Of a stretch of DNA of 64,000 nucleotides, positions 27,939 through 37,723 are shown one piece after another. This DNA comes from Thiomonas sp. FB-6. Its GTDB lineage: Bacteria > Pseudomonadota > Gammaproteobacteria > Burkholderiales > Burkholderiaceae_C. The position numbers and the translations under genes are program-made. Where the stretch lies: assembly GCF_000377645.1 (NCBI RefSeq), contig NZ_KB898486.1, positions 1-64,000 of the forward strand, read 5' to 3'. The notes beneath the pieces are model-generated. The model made no database searches. It had not been told where the DNA came from and was given only the letters and a program-made list of their open reading frames with translations. Every line of letters starts with the position of its first letter. Position 1 is the stretch's first letter.

Positions 27939-28367
27939 TCAGGGTGCCGGGCGCCGCGGCCCGGCGCGGCCGCGTGCCGCGCCCGCCTGCTCGCGGCACG
28001 CGGGGCACAGGCCGTCGAGCACGACGCGATGCTCCAGGATGGTCCAGCCGCTGGCGCGTTCGGCGGCGCGCAGTTCGTCGTCGTGCAGCACGCAGTCCAG
28101 CGCGGCCAGCGCGTGGCAGCGCACGCAGCGCACATGGTCGTGGTGCTTGCCGGCGAGTTCGTATTGCGTGGCGCCGTCGCCCAGGGGCACCCGCTCCAGG
28201 CTGTGCTCGCCCAGCAGGCGCTCGACCGCGCGATAAACGGTGGAGAAGTCGGCCTGTTGCCCGGCCTCCTGCAGGCCGCTGGCGATCTGTTCCATGGTCC
28301 AGGCATGACGGCTGCCCTGGCGCAGGAGTTCGAGCACCTGGTCGGGAACGCGGGCGGGACGGGCCAT
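27939..28367 (-). CDS. Fur-family metalloregulator
   Basis: A 142-residue ferric-uptake-regulator-family repressor. The winged helix spans residues 1-80 with the recognition segment FSTVYRAVERL. The dimerisation half carries HHDHVRC and two CxxC pairs (CVRC and CPAC) that bind the structural zinc. Which metal it senses (Fe, Zn, peroxide/Mn) cannot be decided; the divergence from canonical Fur sequences suggests Zur- or PerR-like. Its neighbours are chemotaxis genes, which give no clue. Confidence 0.85.
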   Translation of the reverse strand: MARPARVPDQVLELLRQGSRHAWTMEQIASGLQEAGQQADFSTVYRAVERLLGEHSLERVPLGDGATQYELAGKHHDHVRCVRCHALAALDCVLHDDELRAAERASGWTILEHRVVLDGLCPACREQAGAARGRAGPRRPAP

Positions 28368-28439
28368 GAGGGGCTGCGCAACGGGGTGGCGGCGAAAGGG
28401 CGGCCGCGCGGCGCGGGCGGCCGGGCGGGGACTGCGCGG

Positions 28440-28466
28440 CCGGACGGCGCGGCCTGCACCGTCCGG
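28440..28466. other. Hairpin downstream of the chemoreceptor gene
   Basis: Perfect 8-base arms CCGGACGG and CCGTCCGG with an 11-base loop lie 40 bases after the chemoreceptor stop codon and before the Fur-family gene. No T-run follows. Confidence 0.35.
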
Positions 28467-28506
28467 AGCCTCATCGTAGCGAAGGCCGCGGGCGCGCGTT
28501 CCTTGC

Positions 28507-30087
28507 TCAGGTGCGGAACCGCGCTACCGTGAGCTGCAGCGCGCTGGCCTGTGCGCTCATCTGCTCGGCGGTGGCCGCGAGCTGTTCGGAGGCCGAGGCG
28601 TTCTGCTGGGTGACCGAGGAAAGCTGCGCCACCGCCTGGTTGATCTGCTGGATGCCGGTGGATTGCTCCTCGCTGGCGGCGTGGATCTCCCGCACCAGCT
28701 CGGAGGTACGGGTGATCGCCGGCACGACCTGCTCGAGCAGGTCGCCGGCGGATTCGGCCTGGCCCACCGAGGAGCTGGCGAGTTCGCCGATCTCCTTGGC
28801 CGCTGCCTGGCTCTTCTCCGCCAGCTTGCGCACCTCGGCGGCCACCACCGCGAAGCCCTTGCCGTGGTCGCCGGCGCGGGCGGCCTCGATGGCGGCGTTC
28901 AGCGCCAGCATGTTGGTCTGGTAGGCGATGTCGTCGATCACCGATACGCGTTCGGCGATGCGCTGCATGGCCGAGACCGTGGCGCGCACGGCGCTGCCGC
29001 CCTGGCCGGCCTGATCGGCGGCCTGGCGTGCCATGGTGTCGGTCAGGCTCGCGTTGTCGGAATTCCGGCGGATGGAGGCGCTGGCCTGCTCCAGCGTGGC
29101 CGAGGTCTGTTCCACCGAGGCCGCCTGCTCGGAGGTGGCCTGCGACAGGCTCTGCGACGTGGAGGACACCTGTTGCGAGGACGAGCCGATCTCGGCGGCG
29201 GCGTCGCGGATCTGCGCGATGGCTTCGCCGAAGCGCCCCACCATGGCCTGCGCCGAACGCATGATGCGTCCGATCTCGTCCCCCGACGATTGCCCGAAGC
29301 GCACCGTCAGGTCGCCGCCCTCCAGGCGCGAGAAGGTCGCCAGGGCCGTCGACAGTCCGCGGTTGGCGCGCCGCACCACCAGCGTGGCCGACACCAGCAG
29401 GATGAACACGGCGATGCCCGAGACCACCAGCCCTCGCAGGCTGCGCGACCAGGAGGCGGCATCGATGTCGTCGATGTACGCGCCGGTCGACACCAGCAGG
29501 TGCCAGGGCGCGAAGGCGCGCACGTAGGTGAGCTTGGGGAATTTGCGCGTGGTCACGCCTCCGCCGGGCCTGGGCTTGGGGAAGGCGTATTGCACGAAGC
29601 CGCCGTCGGCTCCGCGGGCGGCCAGCACGAAGGCCGTGTAGTGGTTGAACTTGCCGCCGGTTTCGTGCAGCGCGCCGCCGATCTGCTGGTAGGAGGTGGC
29701 GTCGTCGTTCTTCGGCGAGTCGAGCGGCTTGCCGTCCATTTTCGGCACGGTCGCGTGCATGACCATGGTCGGCACCGGATAGGCGTCGGTGGTGACGATG
29801 AAGTAGCCGCTCTTGCCGTAGCGCATCTCGCGCAGCGCGGCCATGGCCTGGGCCTGGGCCGCCGCTTCGTTCATCTTGCCGGCGGTCGCCTGCGCCTGGA
29901 AGTAGCGCAGCGTGCCCAGCGCCGTCTCGGTGGCGTCGCGCAGCATGGCCTGGCGTTCGGTCAGGATCGACTGGTGCACCGCGCTGACGCTCTGCCAGGC
30001 CATCGTGACCATGCCCACGACGGTCACGACGATCAGCGCGACGAGGCTGCCGCGCAGGTCCAGGGAAAAGCGCTGTGGGCGCGACAT
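28507..30087 (-). CDS. Methyl-accepting chemotaxis protein with single Cache sensor
   Basis: A 526-residue inner-membrane chemoreceptor. The ATG at 30085-30087 ([14 protein letters not shown]) has GGAGA upstream. TM1 lies at residues 15-33. A periplasmic sCache-type domain covers about 35-200 ([29 protein letters not shown]). TM2 lies near 205-225, then a HAMP domain and a signalling coiled coil with the conserved hairpin tip [19 protein letters not shown]. No C-terminal CheR-docking pentapeptide is present. Such Cache domains often sense small carboxylates, and the gene diverges from the oxalate operon. Confidence 0.93.
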   Translation of the reverse strand: MSRPQRFSLDLRGSLVALIVVTVVGMVTMAWQSVSAVHQSILTERQAMLRDATETALGTLRYFQAQATAGKMNEAAAQAQAMAALREMRYGKSGYFIVTTDAYPVPTMVMHATVPKMDGKPLDSPKNDDATSYQQIGGALHETGGKFNHYTAFVLAARGADGGFVQYAFPKPRPGGGVTTRKFPKLTYVRAFAPWHLLVSTGAYIDDIDAASWSRSLRGLVVSGIAVFILLVSATLVVRRANRGLSTALATFSRLEGGDLTVRFGQSSGDEIGRIMRSAQAMVGRFGEAIAQIRDAAAEIGSSSQQVSSTSQSLSQATSEQAASVEQTSATLEQASASIRRNSDNASLTDTMARQAADQAGQGGSAVRATVSAMQRIAERVSVIDDIAYQTNMLALNAAIEAARAGDHGKGFAVVAAEVRKLAEKSQAAAKEIGELASSSVGQAESAGDLLEQVVPAITRTSELVREIHAASEEQSTGIQQINQAVAQLSSVTQQNASASEQLAATAEQMSAQASALQLTVARFRT

Positions 30088-30120
30088 GGGGGTCTCCGTG
30101 TGTCGGGATGTTGTCGCCCC

Positions 30121-30149
30121 AGGATAGGCAAGCTCCGCGCCGCACACAA
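30121..30149 (-). promoter_or_regulatory. Possible promoter of the chemoreceptor gene
   Basis: On the minus strand TTGTGT (30144-30149) and TATCCT (30121-30126) are 17 bases apart, 34 bases before the start codon. The -10 is a 4/6 match and the -35 is weak. No clear flagellar sigma-28 promoter was found. Confidence 0.3.
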
Positions 30150-30263
30150 TCGGTAGGCCCCGCCGTGGGCGCGGCGTGACTTCGGGCGCATTGCGGGCAA
30201 ACCCCTAATCCCTTCGGCGGGCGGATCCGGGAAAGCACCTACGCCATTCGAGGGTCAAAGCCC

Positions 30264-30292
30264 TTGATGTACTCTGATATATCACATATGGT
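30264..30292 (+). promoter_or_regulatory. Sigma-70 promoter of the oxalate operon
   Basis: TTGATG (30264-30269) and TATGGT (30287-30292) have a 17-base spacer. The -10 region lies within TATATCACATATGGTGTG, which contains a CATATG core also found in the large palindrome behind the GntR gene. The transcript would have a leader of about 70 bases before oxc. Confidence 0.5.
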
Positions 30293-30368
30293 GTGTCGTA
30301 TTGAGTTGGCGTTCGCATGCGCCGCGACACAAACACGAGATTCGATCCTTCACGTTCAGGAGACGTTC

Positions 30369-32120
30369 ATGGCATCTGCAGTGGTGGCGCAGCGGGCCCA
30401 GGAGCCCGCGGAACAGGCGGGGGCGCAGGCCCCGGAGGCAGTGATCGACGGTTTCCACCTGGTGCTCGAGGCGCTGAAGCTCAACGGCATCGACACCATC
30501 TATGCCTTGCCGGGCATTCCCATCACCGACCTCACGCGCATGGCCCAGGGCGAGGGCCTGCGGGTCATTTCCTTCCGGCACGAGCAGCATGCCGGCAACG
30601 CGGCGGCGGCAGCGGGCTTCCTGACCAGGAAGCCCGGGATCTGCCTGACGGTGTCGGCCCCGGGCTTCCTGAACGGCCTGACCGCGCTGGCCAACGCCAC
30701 CACCAACTGTTTCCCGATGATCCTGATCAGCGGCTCCTCGGAACGCGAGGTCGTGGACCTGCAGCAGGGCGACTACGAGGAGATGGACCAGCTGGCCATC
30801 GCCAAGCCTCTGTGCAAGGCGGCCTACCGTGTGCTGCACGCGCAGGACATCGGCATCGGCGTGGCGCGCGCGGTGCGCTCGGCGCTGTCGGGGCGGCCCG
30901 GCGGCGTGTACCTGGATCTGCCGGCCAAGCTGTTTGCGCAGACCATGGATGCCGAGGCGGGGCGCCGCTCGCTGGTCAAGGTGGTGGATCCAGCGCCGGC
31001 CCAGCGTCCGGCGCTCGAGGCCGTGCAGCGCGCGCTGGACGTGCTGCGTTCGGCCAAGCGCCCGCTGGTGATCCTGGGCAAGGGGGCCGCCTACGCGCAG
31101 GCCGACGCGGACATCCGCGCGCTGATCGAGAAGACCGGCATGCCCTACCTGCCGATGTCCATGGCCAAGGGGCTGCTGCCGGACAACCATGCGCAGTCGG
31201 CCGCGGCGGCTCGCTCCTACGTGCTGCAGGAGGCCGACGTGGTGCTGCTGGTGGGCGCGCGCCTGAACTGGCTGCTGTCCCACGGCAAGGGCAAGACCTG
31301 GGGCGGCACGCCCAAGCAGTTCGTGCAGATCGACATCTCTCCCACGGAGATGGACAGCAACGTGGCCATCGGCGCGCCGCTGGTGGGCGACGTCGCCTCC
31401 TGCGTGCAGGCCCTGCTCGAGGGCGTGGACGCGAAATGGGCGCCGCCGCCGGCCGAATGGCTGCGCGCGATCGCCGAGCGGCGGGACAAGAACCTGGCGA
31501 AGATGGCCGCCACGCTGGCCGCCAACCCGGTGCCGATGAACTTCCACAGCGCGCTGGGCGTGGTGCGCAACATCGTGCGCGAGCGCCCGGACATCTACCT
31601 GGTCAACGAGGGCGCCAACACGCTGGACTTCGCGCGCAGCATCGTCGACATGTACCAGCCGCGCAAGCGCCTGGACGTGGGCACCTGGGGGATCATGGGC
31701 ATCGGCATGGGCTTCGCGGTCGCCGCCGCCGTGACCACGGGCAAGCCGGTGATCGCCGTCGAGGGCGACAGCGCCTTCGGCTTCAGCGGCATGGAGATCG
31801 AGACCATCTGCCGCTACGAGCTGCCCGTATGCGTGGTGGTGTTCAACAACAACGGCGTGTACCGGGGCACCGACAAGAACCTGGGCGGGGGCAAGGACGT
31901 GGCGCCCACCGTGTTCGTCAAGGGCGCGCGCTACGACAAGATGATCGAGGCCTTCGGCGGCGTCGGGGTGCACGCGACCACTCCGGCCGAGCTCGAGCAG
32001 GGCATCCGCCAGGCGCTGGCCTCGGGACGGCCCACGCTGATCAACGCGGTGATCGACGAGAACGCGGGCACCGAGAGCGGGCGCATCACCAGCCTGAACC
32101 CCGCCGCGGCGAAGAAATAG
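30369..32120 (+). CDS. oxc: Oxalyl-CoA decarboxylase
   Basis: Thiamine-diphosphate enzyme converting oxalyl-CoA to formyl-CoA and CO2 in oxalate breakdown. The 583-residue protein begins at the ATG 30369 behind CAGGAGACG. The catalytic Glu72 lies in [15 protein letters not shown], and the ThDP/Mg motif is [11 protein letters not shown] with FNNNGVYRG. The N-terminal 25 residues are an Ala/Gln/Glu-rich extension relative to the E. coli and Oxalobacter enzymes. It is the first gene of a five-gene operon with both formyl-CoA transferases and the antiporter. Confidence 0.95.
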   Translation: MASAVVAQRAQEPAEQAGAQAPEAVIDGFHLVLEALKLNGIDTIYALPGIPITDLTRMAQGEGLRVISFRHEQHAGNAAAAAGFLTRKPGICLTVSAPGFLNGLTALANATTNCFPMILISGSSEREVVDLQQGDYEEMDQLAIAKPLCKAAYRVLHAQDIGIGVARAVRSALSGRPGGVYLDLPAKLFAQTMDAEAGRRSLVKVVDPAPAQRPALEAVQRALDVLRSAKRPLVILGKGAAYAQADADIRALIEKTGMPYLPMSMAKGLLPDNHAQSAAAARSYVLQEADVVLLVGARLNWLLSHGKGKTWGGTPKQFVQIDISPTEMDSNVAIGAPLVGDVASCVQALLEGVDAKWAPPPAEWLRAIAERRDKNLAKMAATLAANPVPMNFHSALGVVRNIVRERPDIYLVNEGANTLDFARSIVDMYQPRKRLDVGTWGIMGIGMGFAVAAAVTTGKPVIAVEGDSAFGFSGMEIETICRYELPVCVVVFNNNGVYRGTDKNLGGGKDVAPTVFVKGARYDKMIEAFGGVGVHATTPAELEQGIRQALASGRPTLINAVIDENAGTESGRITSLNPAAAKK

Positions 32121-32206
32121 CGCGACCGAGCAGACCGACCGGGCCGGCCGCCCTGGCGCCGGCACGAGTCCCTTCCTTCCAAAAAGACCTCTTCAGGAGC
32201 AGAGCC

Positions 32207-33481
32207 ATGTCCGGGAACCTTCCTCTCCAGGGAATCAAGATCATCGACTTCACCCACGTGCAGGCGGGGCCGGCCTGCACCCAGATGCTGGCGTGGTTCG
32301 GGGCCAGCGTCACCAAGGTGGAGCGCCCCGGCGCGGGCGACGTCACGCGCAGCCAGTTGCGCGACATGCCCGACGCGGATGCCTTGTACTTCACCATGCT
32401 CAACAGCAACAAGCGATCGCTGACCCTCAACACCAAGGCGCCCGAGGGGAAGAAGATCCTGGAGGAGATGATTCGTGACTCCGACGTGATGGTGGAGAAC
32501 TTCGGGCCCGGCGCGCTCGACCGCATGGGCTTCAGCTGGGAGCGCATCCAGGAACTCAACCCGAGGATGATCCTGGCCTCCGTCAAGGGCTTCAGCGAAG
32601 GCCACCACTACGAGGACCTGAAGGTCTACGAGAACGTGGCGCAATGCGCGGGCGGCGCGGCCTCCACCACCGGCTGGTGGAAGGGGGAGAACTCCGCACC
32701 CACGATCTCGGCCGCGGCGCTGGGCGACTCGAACACCGGCATGCACCTGGCCATCGGCATCCTCACCGCGATCATCGGTCGCCAGCAGACCGGCAAGGGC
32801 CAGAAGGTGGCGGTGTCGATGCAGGACGCCGTGCTCAACCTGTGCCGCGTGAAGATGCGCGACCAGCAGCGCCTGGAGCGCGTGGGCTATCTGGAGGAGT
32901 ACCCCCAGTACCCGCACGAGATGGACGCCTTCAAGAGCCGCGTCACCCCGCGCGGCGGCAACGCCGGCGGCGGCGGCCAGCCGGGCTGGATCCTCAAGTG
33001 CAAGGGCTGGGAGACCGACCCCAACGCCTACATCTACTTCACCGTGCAGGGCCACGCCTGGGAGCCGATCTGCGACGCCATCGGCAAGCCGGAGTGGAAG
33101 ACCGATCCGGCCTACACCACGCCCAAGGCGCGCCAGCCGCACATCGAGGAGATCTTCGCCACCATCGAGGACTTCATCAAGGACAAGACCAAGTTCGAGG
33201 CGGTGGACATGTTCCGCAAGCACGACATCCCCTGCTCGCCGGTGCTGTCGATGTATGAATTGCTGCGCGATGAATCCCTGCGCAAGAGCGGCTCCATCGT
33301 CGAGGTGCCGCACAAGGTGCGTGGCAGCTACTGGACCATCGGCAGCCCGATCAAGTTCTCCGAGCTCAAGCCCGAGGTCACGGCCTCGCCGTTGCTGGGC
33401 GAGCACACGGACGAGATCCTGGGCGAGATGGGCTACTCGCAGGACCAGATTGCCGAGCTGCACAAGGGCGGGGTAGTCTGA
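32207..33481 (+). CDS. frc: Formyl-CoA:oxalate CoA-transferase (copy 1)
   Basis: Class III CoA-transferase passing CoA from formyl-CoA to oxalate. The 424-residue product starts at ATG 32207 with AGGAG upstream. The nucleophilic Asp174 is in GDSNTGMH, and the glycine loop [16 protein letters not shown] that shields the intermediate lies at residues 254-269. Both match the Oxalobacter enzyme closely. It is 86 bases after oxc. A long hairpin at 33490-33514 follows the gene. Confidence 0.95.
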   Translation: MSGNLPLQGIKIIDFTHVQAGPACTQMLAWFGASVTKVERPGAGDVTRSQLRDMPDADALYFTMLNSNKRSLTLNTKAPEGKKILEEMIRDSDVMVENFGPGALDRMGFSWERIQELNPRMILASVKGFSEGHHYEDLKVYENVAQCAGGAASTTGWWKGENSAPTISAAALGDSNTGMHLAIGILTAIIGRQQTGKGQKVAVSMQDAVLNLCRVKMRDQQRLERVGYLEEYPQYPHEMDAFKSRVTPRGGNAGGGGQPGWILKCKGWETDPNAYIYFTVQGHAWEPICDAIGKPEWKTDPAYTTPKARQPHIEEIFATIEDFIKDKTKFEAVDMFRKHDIPCSPVLSMYELLRDESLRKSGSIVEVPHKVRGSYWTIGSPIKFSELKPEVTASPLLGEHTDEILGEMGYSQDQIAELHKGGVV

Positions 33482-33489
33482 ACGGCCAA

Positions 33490-33514
33490 GGCCCCGTCCG
33501 CCGAGGACGGGGCC
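33490..33514. other. 10-bp perfect hairpin between frc copy 1 and the PAS gene
   Basis: Arms GGCCCCGTCC and GGACGGGGCC with a 5-base loop begin 8 bases after the frc stop codon. There is no T-run. It could set mRNA stability and segment expression between the first two and the last three genes of the operon. Confidence 0.55.
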
Positions 33515-33535
33515 GCGACAAACACGGGTGGCACG

Positions 33536-33979
33536 ATGAATCCGGACATCGATTTCAGCAGGCTGGTCGCCGACGCGGCCGACGCCATCATGATCTGCGA
33601 CGCGCAGGGGGCGATCCAGTACTGGAACGCGGCGGCCGAACGCATCTTCGGTTTCAATGCGGCCGACACGATGGGGCGCTCGCTGGACATGATCATCCCC
33701 GAGCGCCAGCGCGGGCGCCATTGGCAGGGCTACCACCAGACCATGGCCACCGGCATCACCAAGTACGGAGCCGACCTGCTGCGCGTGCCGGCGCTGCACA
33801 AGGATGGCCGCACCCTGTCCATCGCCTTCACCGTGTCCCTGCTCAAGGGGCCGGACGGCGGCGTGCAGGGCATCGCGGCCATCGTGCGCGACGAGACCGC
33901 GCGCTTCGCCGAGGACCGCAAGCTGCGCGCCCGCCTGGTGGAGCTCGAGCAGCGCCTGGCCGGAGCCTCGCAATCATGA
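33536..33979 (+). CDS. Stand-alone PAS domain protein in the oxalate operon
   Basis: A 147-residue soluble protein consisting of one PAS domain, with the segments [37 protein letters not shown] and [12 protein letters not shown], and a C-terminal helix [14 protein letters not shown] that may form a coiled coil. There is no output domain. It starts at ATG 33536 and its stop overlaps the next CoA-transferase start (ATGA). PAS domains sense redox, light, gas or small ligands. A partner or ligand cannot be named; a role in sensing or allosteric control of oxalate metabolism is inferred from position only. Confidence 0.88.
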   Translation: MNPDIDFSRLVADAADAIMICDAQGAIQYWNAAAERIFGFNAADTMGRSLDMIIPERQRGRHWQGYHQTMATGITKYGADLLRVPALHKDGRTLSIAFTVSLLKGPDGGVQGIAAIVRDETARFAEDRKLRARLVELEQRLAGASQS

Positions 33980-35226
33980 ACGCCCAGGCGCTCGCCGGGG
34001 TGCGCGTGCTGGACTTCACGCACGTGCAGTCGGGCCCCACCTGCACGCAGCTGCTGGCCTGGTTCGGCGCGGACGTGATCAAGGTGGAGCGGCCCGGCGC
34101 CGGCGACGCCACGCGCGGCCAGTTGCGCGACCTGCCCGGCGCGGACAGCCTGTACTTCACGATGCTCAACCACAACAAGCGCTCCCTCACCCTGGACGCC
34201 AAGAAGCCCGAGGGCAAGGCGGCGCTGGAGCGCCTGATCCGGGGTTGCGACGTGCTGGTGGAGAACTTCGCCCCGGGGGTGCTCGACCGCATGGGCCTGA
34301 GCTGGGAGCGGGTGCACGAGCTCAATCCGCGCATGATCCTGGCCTCGGTCAAGGGTTTCGGCCCCGGACGCTACGAGCAATGCAAGGTCTACGAGAACGT
34401 CGCCCAATGCGCCGGCGGCAGCGCCTCGACCACGGGCTTCGACGACGGGCCCCCGATGATCAGCGGCGCGCAGATCGGTGACAGCGGCACGGGGCTGCAC
34501 CTGGCGCTGGGCATCGTGGCGGCGCTGTACCAGCGCACGCATTCCGGGCGGGGCCAGAAGGTGCTGGCGCCGATGCAGGATGCGGTGCTCAACCTGTGCC
34601 GCGTCAAGCTGCGCGACCAGCAGCGCCTGCAGCGCACCGGCACCATGCACGAGTACCCGCAGTACCCCGACGGAAACTTCGGCGACGCGGTTCCGCGCGC
34701 CGGCAACGCCAGCGGCGGCGGGCAGCCGGGCTCGATCCTCAAGTGCAAGGGCTGGGAGCGCGACCCGAATGCCTACATCTATTTCATCACCCAGGCGGCC
34801 GCGTGGCCGGCCATCTGCCGGGTGATCGGCGAGGCGGGCTGGATCGAGGACGAGGCCTATGCCACCCCCGCCGCGCGCCTGCTGCACCTGAAGCCGATTT
34901 TCGAACGCATCGAGCGCTGGACCATGACCAAGACCAAGTTCGAGGCCATGGAAATCCTCAACCAGTACGACATTCCCTGCGGCCCGGTGCTGTCGATGAA
35001 GGAACTCGCGGAGGATCCGGCGCTGCGCGCCAGTGGCACCGTGGTGGAAGTGGAGCATCCGGTGCGGGGCAGCTATCTCACCGTGGGCAATCCGATCAAG
35101 CTTTCGGACAGCCCGACCGAGGTCCGCCGCTCGCCGCTGCTGGGCGAGCACACGGAACAGGTGCTGGCCGAGTTCGGCTTCGCACCCGAGGAAATCGCCT
35201 GCCTGCGGGCAGCGCAGGCGGTCTGA
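33976..35226 (+). CDS. Formyl-CoA:oxalate CoA-transferase-like protein (copy 2)
   Basis: A 416-residue class III CoA-transferase paralogue of the upstream gene. The catalytic Asp169 (GDSGTGLH) is kept. The loop reads [16 protein letters not shown] near residue 246, with Ser replacing the Trp of copy 1 and one Gly fewer. It may use another CoA donor, such as acetyl- or succinyl-CoA, as in the YfdE-type enzymes, or act as a back-up Frc. It is translationally coupled to the PAS gene. Confidence 0.88.
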   Translation: MNAQALAGVRVLDFTHVQSGPTCTQLLAWFGADVIKVERPGAGDATRGQLRDLPGADSLYFTMLNHNKRSLTLDAKKPEGKAALERLIRGCDVLVENFAPGVLDRMGLSWERVHELNPRMILASVKGFGPGRYEQCKVYENVAQCAGGSASTTGFDDGPPMISGAQIGDSGTGLHLALGIVAALYQRTHSGRGQKVLAPMQDAVLNLCRVKLRDQQRLQRTGTMHEYPQYPDGNFGDAVPRAGNASGGGQPGSILKCKGWERDPNAYIYFITQAAAWPAICRVIGEAGWIEDEAYATPAARLLHLKPIFERIERWTMTKTKFEAMEILNQYDIPCGPVLSMKELAEDPALRASGTVVEVEHPVRGSYLTVGNPIKLSDSPTEVRRSPLLGEHTEQVLAEFGFAPEEIACLRAAQAV

Positions 35227-35269
35227 AGAAGGCCGCAATTCGCGGCGCATGAAACCAGGAGACAAGGTC

Positions 35270-36604
35270 ATGGCTCAATCAGGTTCGGACGGGCTGCAAG
35301 CCCAGCGGGAACCTGGGTTCTTCGGCAACCGATGGACCCAGTTGGTATTGGCGATTCTTTGCATGGGCCTCGTGGCCAACCTGCAGTACGCGTGGACTCT
35401 GTTCGTCACGCCGATGCATCTGAAGCACCAGTGGAGCGTGGCCGACATCCAGGTGGCCTTCTCCATCTTCGTGCTGACCGAGACCTGGCTGGTTCCGCTG
35501 GAAGGCTGGCTCGTCGACCGCTTCGGCCCGCAGCCGGTGGTGTCCTTCGGCGCCGTGTGCGTGGGCCTGGCCTGGGTGCTGGACTCCTACGCCAATTCCC
35601 TGTCGACCCTGTACTTCGCCGCGGTGGTCGCCGGCCTGGGCGTGGGCTGCGTGTACGGCACCAGTGTCGGCATGGCCCTGAAGTGGTTTCCGGATCGCCG
35701 CGGCCTGGCCGCGGGCCTGGCGGCCGCGGGCTTCGGTGCCGGTGCCGCGGTGACCGTGGTGCCCATCGCCCACATGATCCACGCCAACGGCTACGAGCAT
35801 GCCTTCTTCTTCTTCGGCATCCTGCAGGGCGCGGCCATCCTCGTGCTGTCGCTGATGATGCTGCGCCCCCGTCCGCCCGTGGGCTTCGCGCTGCCGAAGG
35901 CCGCGGTGGCCGCCAAGCGCGATTCCACGCCGGGCCAGATGGTGCGCACCCCCGTGTTCTGGCTCATGTACCTGTGCTTCGTCGCGGTGGCCGCCGGCGG
36001 GCTGATCACGACCGCCCAGATCGGGCCCATCGCGCATCAGTTCAACCTGGCCAAGATGCCCATGACCCTGTTCGGGCTGACGCTGCCGCTGCTGACCATG
36101 ACCCTGACCATCGACAACCTGGCCAACGGCTTCACGCGTCCGCTCACCGGCTTCATCTCCGACAGGCTCGGGCGCGAGAACACCATGCTGGTGATCTTCT
36201 GCGGGGAAGGCGTGGCCATGCTCGGGCTGCGCGCCTTCGGGCACAACCCGGTGGCCTTCATGATCTTCGCGCCGCTGATCTTCCTGTGCTGGGGCGAGAT
36301 CTTCTCGATCTTCCCGGCGCTGTGCGGGGACACCTTTGGTTCGAAGTACGCCACCACCAATGCCGGTGTGCTCTACACCGCGAAGGGCACGGGTTCCCTG
36401 CTGGTGCCGCTGGCCAGCGTGCTGGCCGCCACCGCGGGATGGGGCTCGGTGTTCGGCGTGGCTGCCGTGGCCTCCATCGCCGCCGGGCTGCTGGCCCGCT
36501 TCGTGCTGGCGCCGATGCGGCGTCAGTGGGTGTTGGAGCAGGCGGCGATCAGCGCCAAGTCGGCCGGTTTCGAGGACCTGCAGGTGCAGGCCTCCGGCAA
36601 GTAG
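35270..36604 (+). CDS. MFS oxalate:formate antiporter
   Basis: A 444-residue, 12-helix major facilitator of the OxlT (oxalate:formate exchange) family. The start is ATG 35270 (MAQSGSDGLQAQREPGF) with AGGAGACAAGG in front; an ATG eight codons earlier lacks spacing. Family features are NLQYAWTLFV in helix 1, DRFGPQPVV in the first cytoplasmic loop, and the FISDRLGRENTM loop in the C-terminal half. It imports oxalate and exports formate, completing the pathway encoded upstream. Confidence 0.92.
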   Translation: MAQSGSDGLQAQREPGFFGNRWTQLVLAILCMGLVANLQYAWTLFVTPMHLKHQWSVADIQVAFSIFVLTETWLVPLEGWLVDRFGPQPVVSFGAVCVGLAWVLDSYANSLSTLYFAAVVAGLGVGCVYGTSVGMALKWFPDRRGLAAGLAAAGFGAGAAVTVVPIAHMIHANGYEHAFFFFGILQGAAILVLSLMMLRPRPPVGFALPKAAVAAKRDSTPGQMVRTPVFWLMYLCFVAVAAGGLITTAQIGPIAHQFNLAKMPMTLFGLTLPLLTMTLTIDNLANGFTRPLTGFISDRLGRENTMLVIFCGEGVAMLGLRAFGHNPVAFMIFAPLIFLCWGEIFSIFPALCGDTFGSKYATTNAGVLYTAKGTGSLLVPLASVLAATAGWGSVFGVAAVASIAAGLLARFVLAPMRRQWVLEQAAISAKSAGFEDLQVQASGK

Positions 36605-36622
36605 ACGGCCGACGCTGCGTTT

Positions 36623-36649
36623 CGCGGCCGGGCACGGTGCCCGGCCGCG
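36623..36649. repeat. 27-bp GC-rich palindrome after the antiporter gene
   Basis: Perfect 13-base arms (36623-36635 and 36637-36649) around a single central base begin 18 bases after the stop codon. A T-run is only found 20 bases further on (36669-36675), so termination here would not be of the simple intrinsic type. Confidence 0.5.
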
Positions 36650-36680
36650 GAATTCGACATCGATCAATGTTTTTTGTATT

Positions 36681-36725
36681 TTGAACAACACATACGTTGA
36701 ACAATGCTGCGGTGCAGCGTACACT
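36681..36725 (+). promoter_or_regulatory. Promoter with direct repeats upstream of the small ORF and gntR gene
   Basis: The second of two TTGAACAA direct repeats (36681-36688 and 36697-36704, 16 bases apart) supplies a -35 box, TTGAAC. TACACT at 36720-36725 follows after 17 bases as a -10. Repeated elements two helical half-turns apart could bind a regulator, possibly the GntR protein itself. Confidence 0.45.
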
Positions 36726-36774
36726 GAGGGCCTCGGTCGGGGGATCCGCTCCGGCCGTGTCTTCAGGAGTACAC

Positions 36775-36951
36775 ATGAGTGCAAGCACCCTGCTCGGATG
36801 GGCTCTCGAGCTGATCGCTGCCGGTTCGGTCGCCACCTTCCTGATCGCGGACAGCCTTCCCGTGATCGCCGATGACGCCGCGTCCAGCCCGACGCAGGAG
36901 CACGGGCCCGACAGCCGCCAGCTCGGCGGCTCCACGCACCTCAGCACCTGA
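36775..36951 (+). CDS. Small membrane peptide, unknown function
   Basis: A 58-residue open frame starting at ATG 36775 with a strong CAGGAG seven bases upstream. Residues 5-27 (TLLGWALELIAAGSVATFL) can form one transmembrane helix; the tail is polar and ends GGSTHLST. It lies 21 bases before the GntR regulator and shares its promoter. No family was recognised. The good ribosome-binding site and position argue that it is a real gene. Confidence 0.6.
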   Translation: MSASTLLGWALELIAAGSVATFLIADSLPVIADDAASSPTQEHGPDSRQLGGSTHLST

Positions 36952-36972
36952 GGCCTACAGGCCGGGAGACCG

Positions 36973-37692
36973 ATGTCAGCGACCACGACAGCCGAGGCCA
37001 GGGCCGGCGCCTGGGCTCCGGTACTGCAGCCGATCAACGCGGGGGTGAGCCTGCGCGACCAGGCCTACGCCACGCTGCGCCAGGCCATCGCCAACGCGGA
37101 CATCTACCAGAGCCGCGAGGAGATCCGCCTGGACGAGCGCGTGCTCAGCGAGGCGCTGGGCGTCAGCCGCACGCCCATCCGCGAGGCCATGACCCTGCTG
37201 GAGCAGGAGGGCTTCCTGCGCATGGTGCCGCGCCGCGGCATCTACATCGTGCGCAAGACCAAGCGCGAGATCGTGGAGATGATCCAGATGTGGGCCGCGC
37301 TGGAAAGCATGGCCGCGCGCCTGGCCACCCAGGTGGCCAGCGACGAGGACATCGCCGCGCTGCGTCACATGTTCGACAACTTCCGCGACGCCACGCCCGC
37401 GGAGCACATCGACGAATACTCGGACGCGAACATCGCCTTCCACCAGGGCATCGTCGACCTGTCCAAGTCGCGGATCATCGGCGACACCATCAAGAACATC
37501 TTCATCCACGTGCGGGCGATCCGCCGCATGACCATTTCCCAGGACGACCGCGCCGAGCGCTCCATCGAGGACCACCTGCGCATCATCGAGGCGCTGGAAC
37601 GCCGCGACACCGAATCGGCCGAACGCCTGGTGCGCGAGCACTCGCTGGGCCTGGCCAGGTACGTCGAGGCGCACGGCGACTTCCTGGATTGA
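36973..37692 (+). CDS. GntR-family regulator, FCD subfamily
   Basis: A 239-residue FadR-type repressor or activator. The winged helix lies at residues 25-95 with RLDERVLSEALGVSRTPIREAMTLLEQEGF, here named by its ends only. The FCD ligand domain spans 105-230 with metal-binding candidates DANIAFHQ and EDHLRIIEALE. It lies between the oxalate operon and the ABC-transporter operon, both read in the same direction, and could control either. A 25-bp perfect palindrome directly behind it is a candidate operator. Confidence 0.9.
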   Translation: MSATTTAEARAGAWAPVLQPINAGVSLRDQAYATLRQAIANADIYQSREEIRLDERVLSEALGVSRTPIREAMTLLEQEGFLRMVPRRGIYIVRKTKREIVEMIQMWAALESMAARLATQVASDEDIAALRHMFDNFRDATPAEHIDEYSDANIAFHQGIVDLSKSRIIGDTIKNIFIHVRAIRRMTISQDDRAERSIEDHLRIIEALERRDTESAERLVREHSLGLARYVEAHGDFLD

Positions 37693-37723
37693 GCGCCGGC
37701 CCGGCGGCCTGCGCCGCCGGGAG

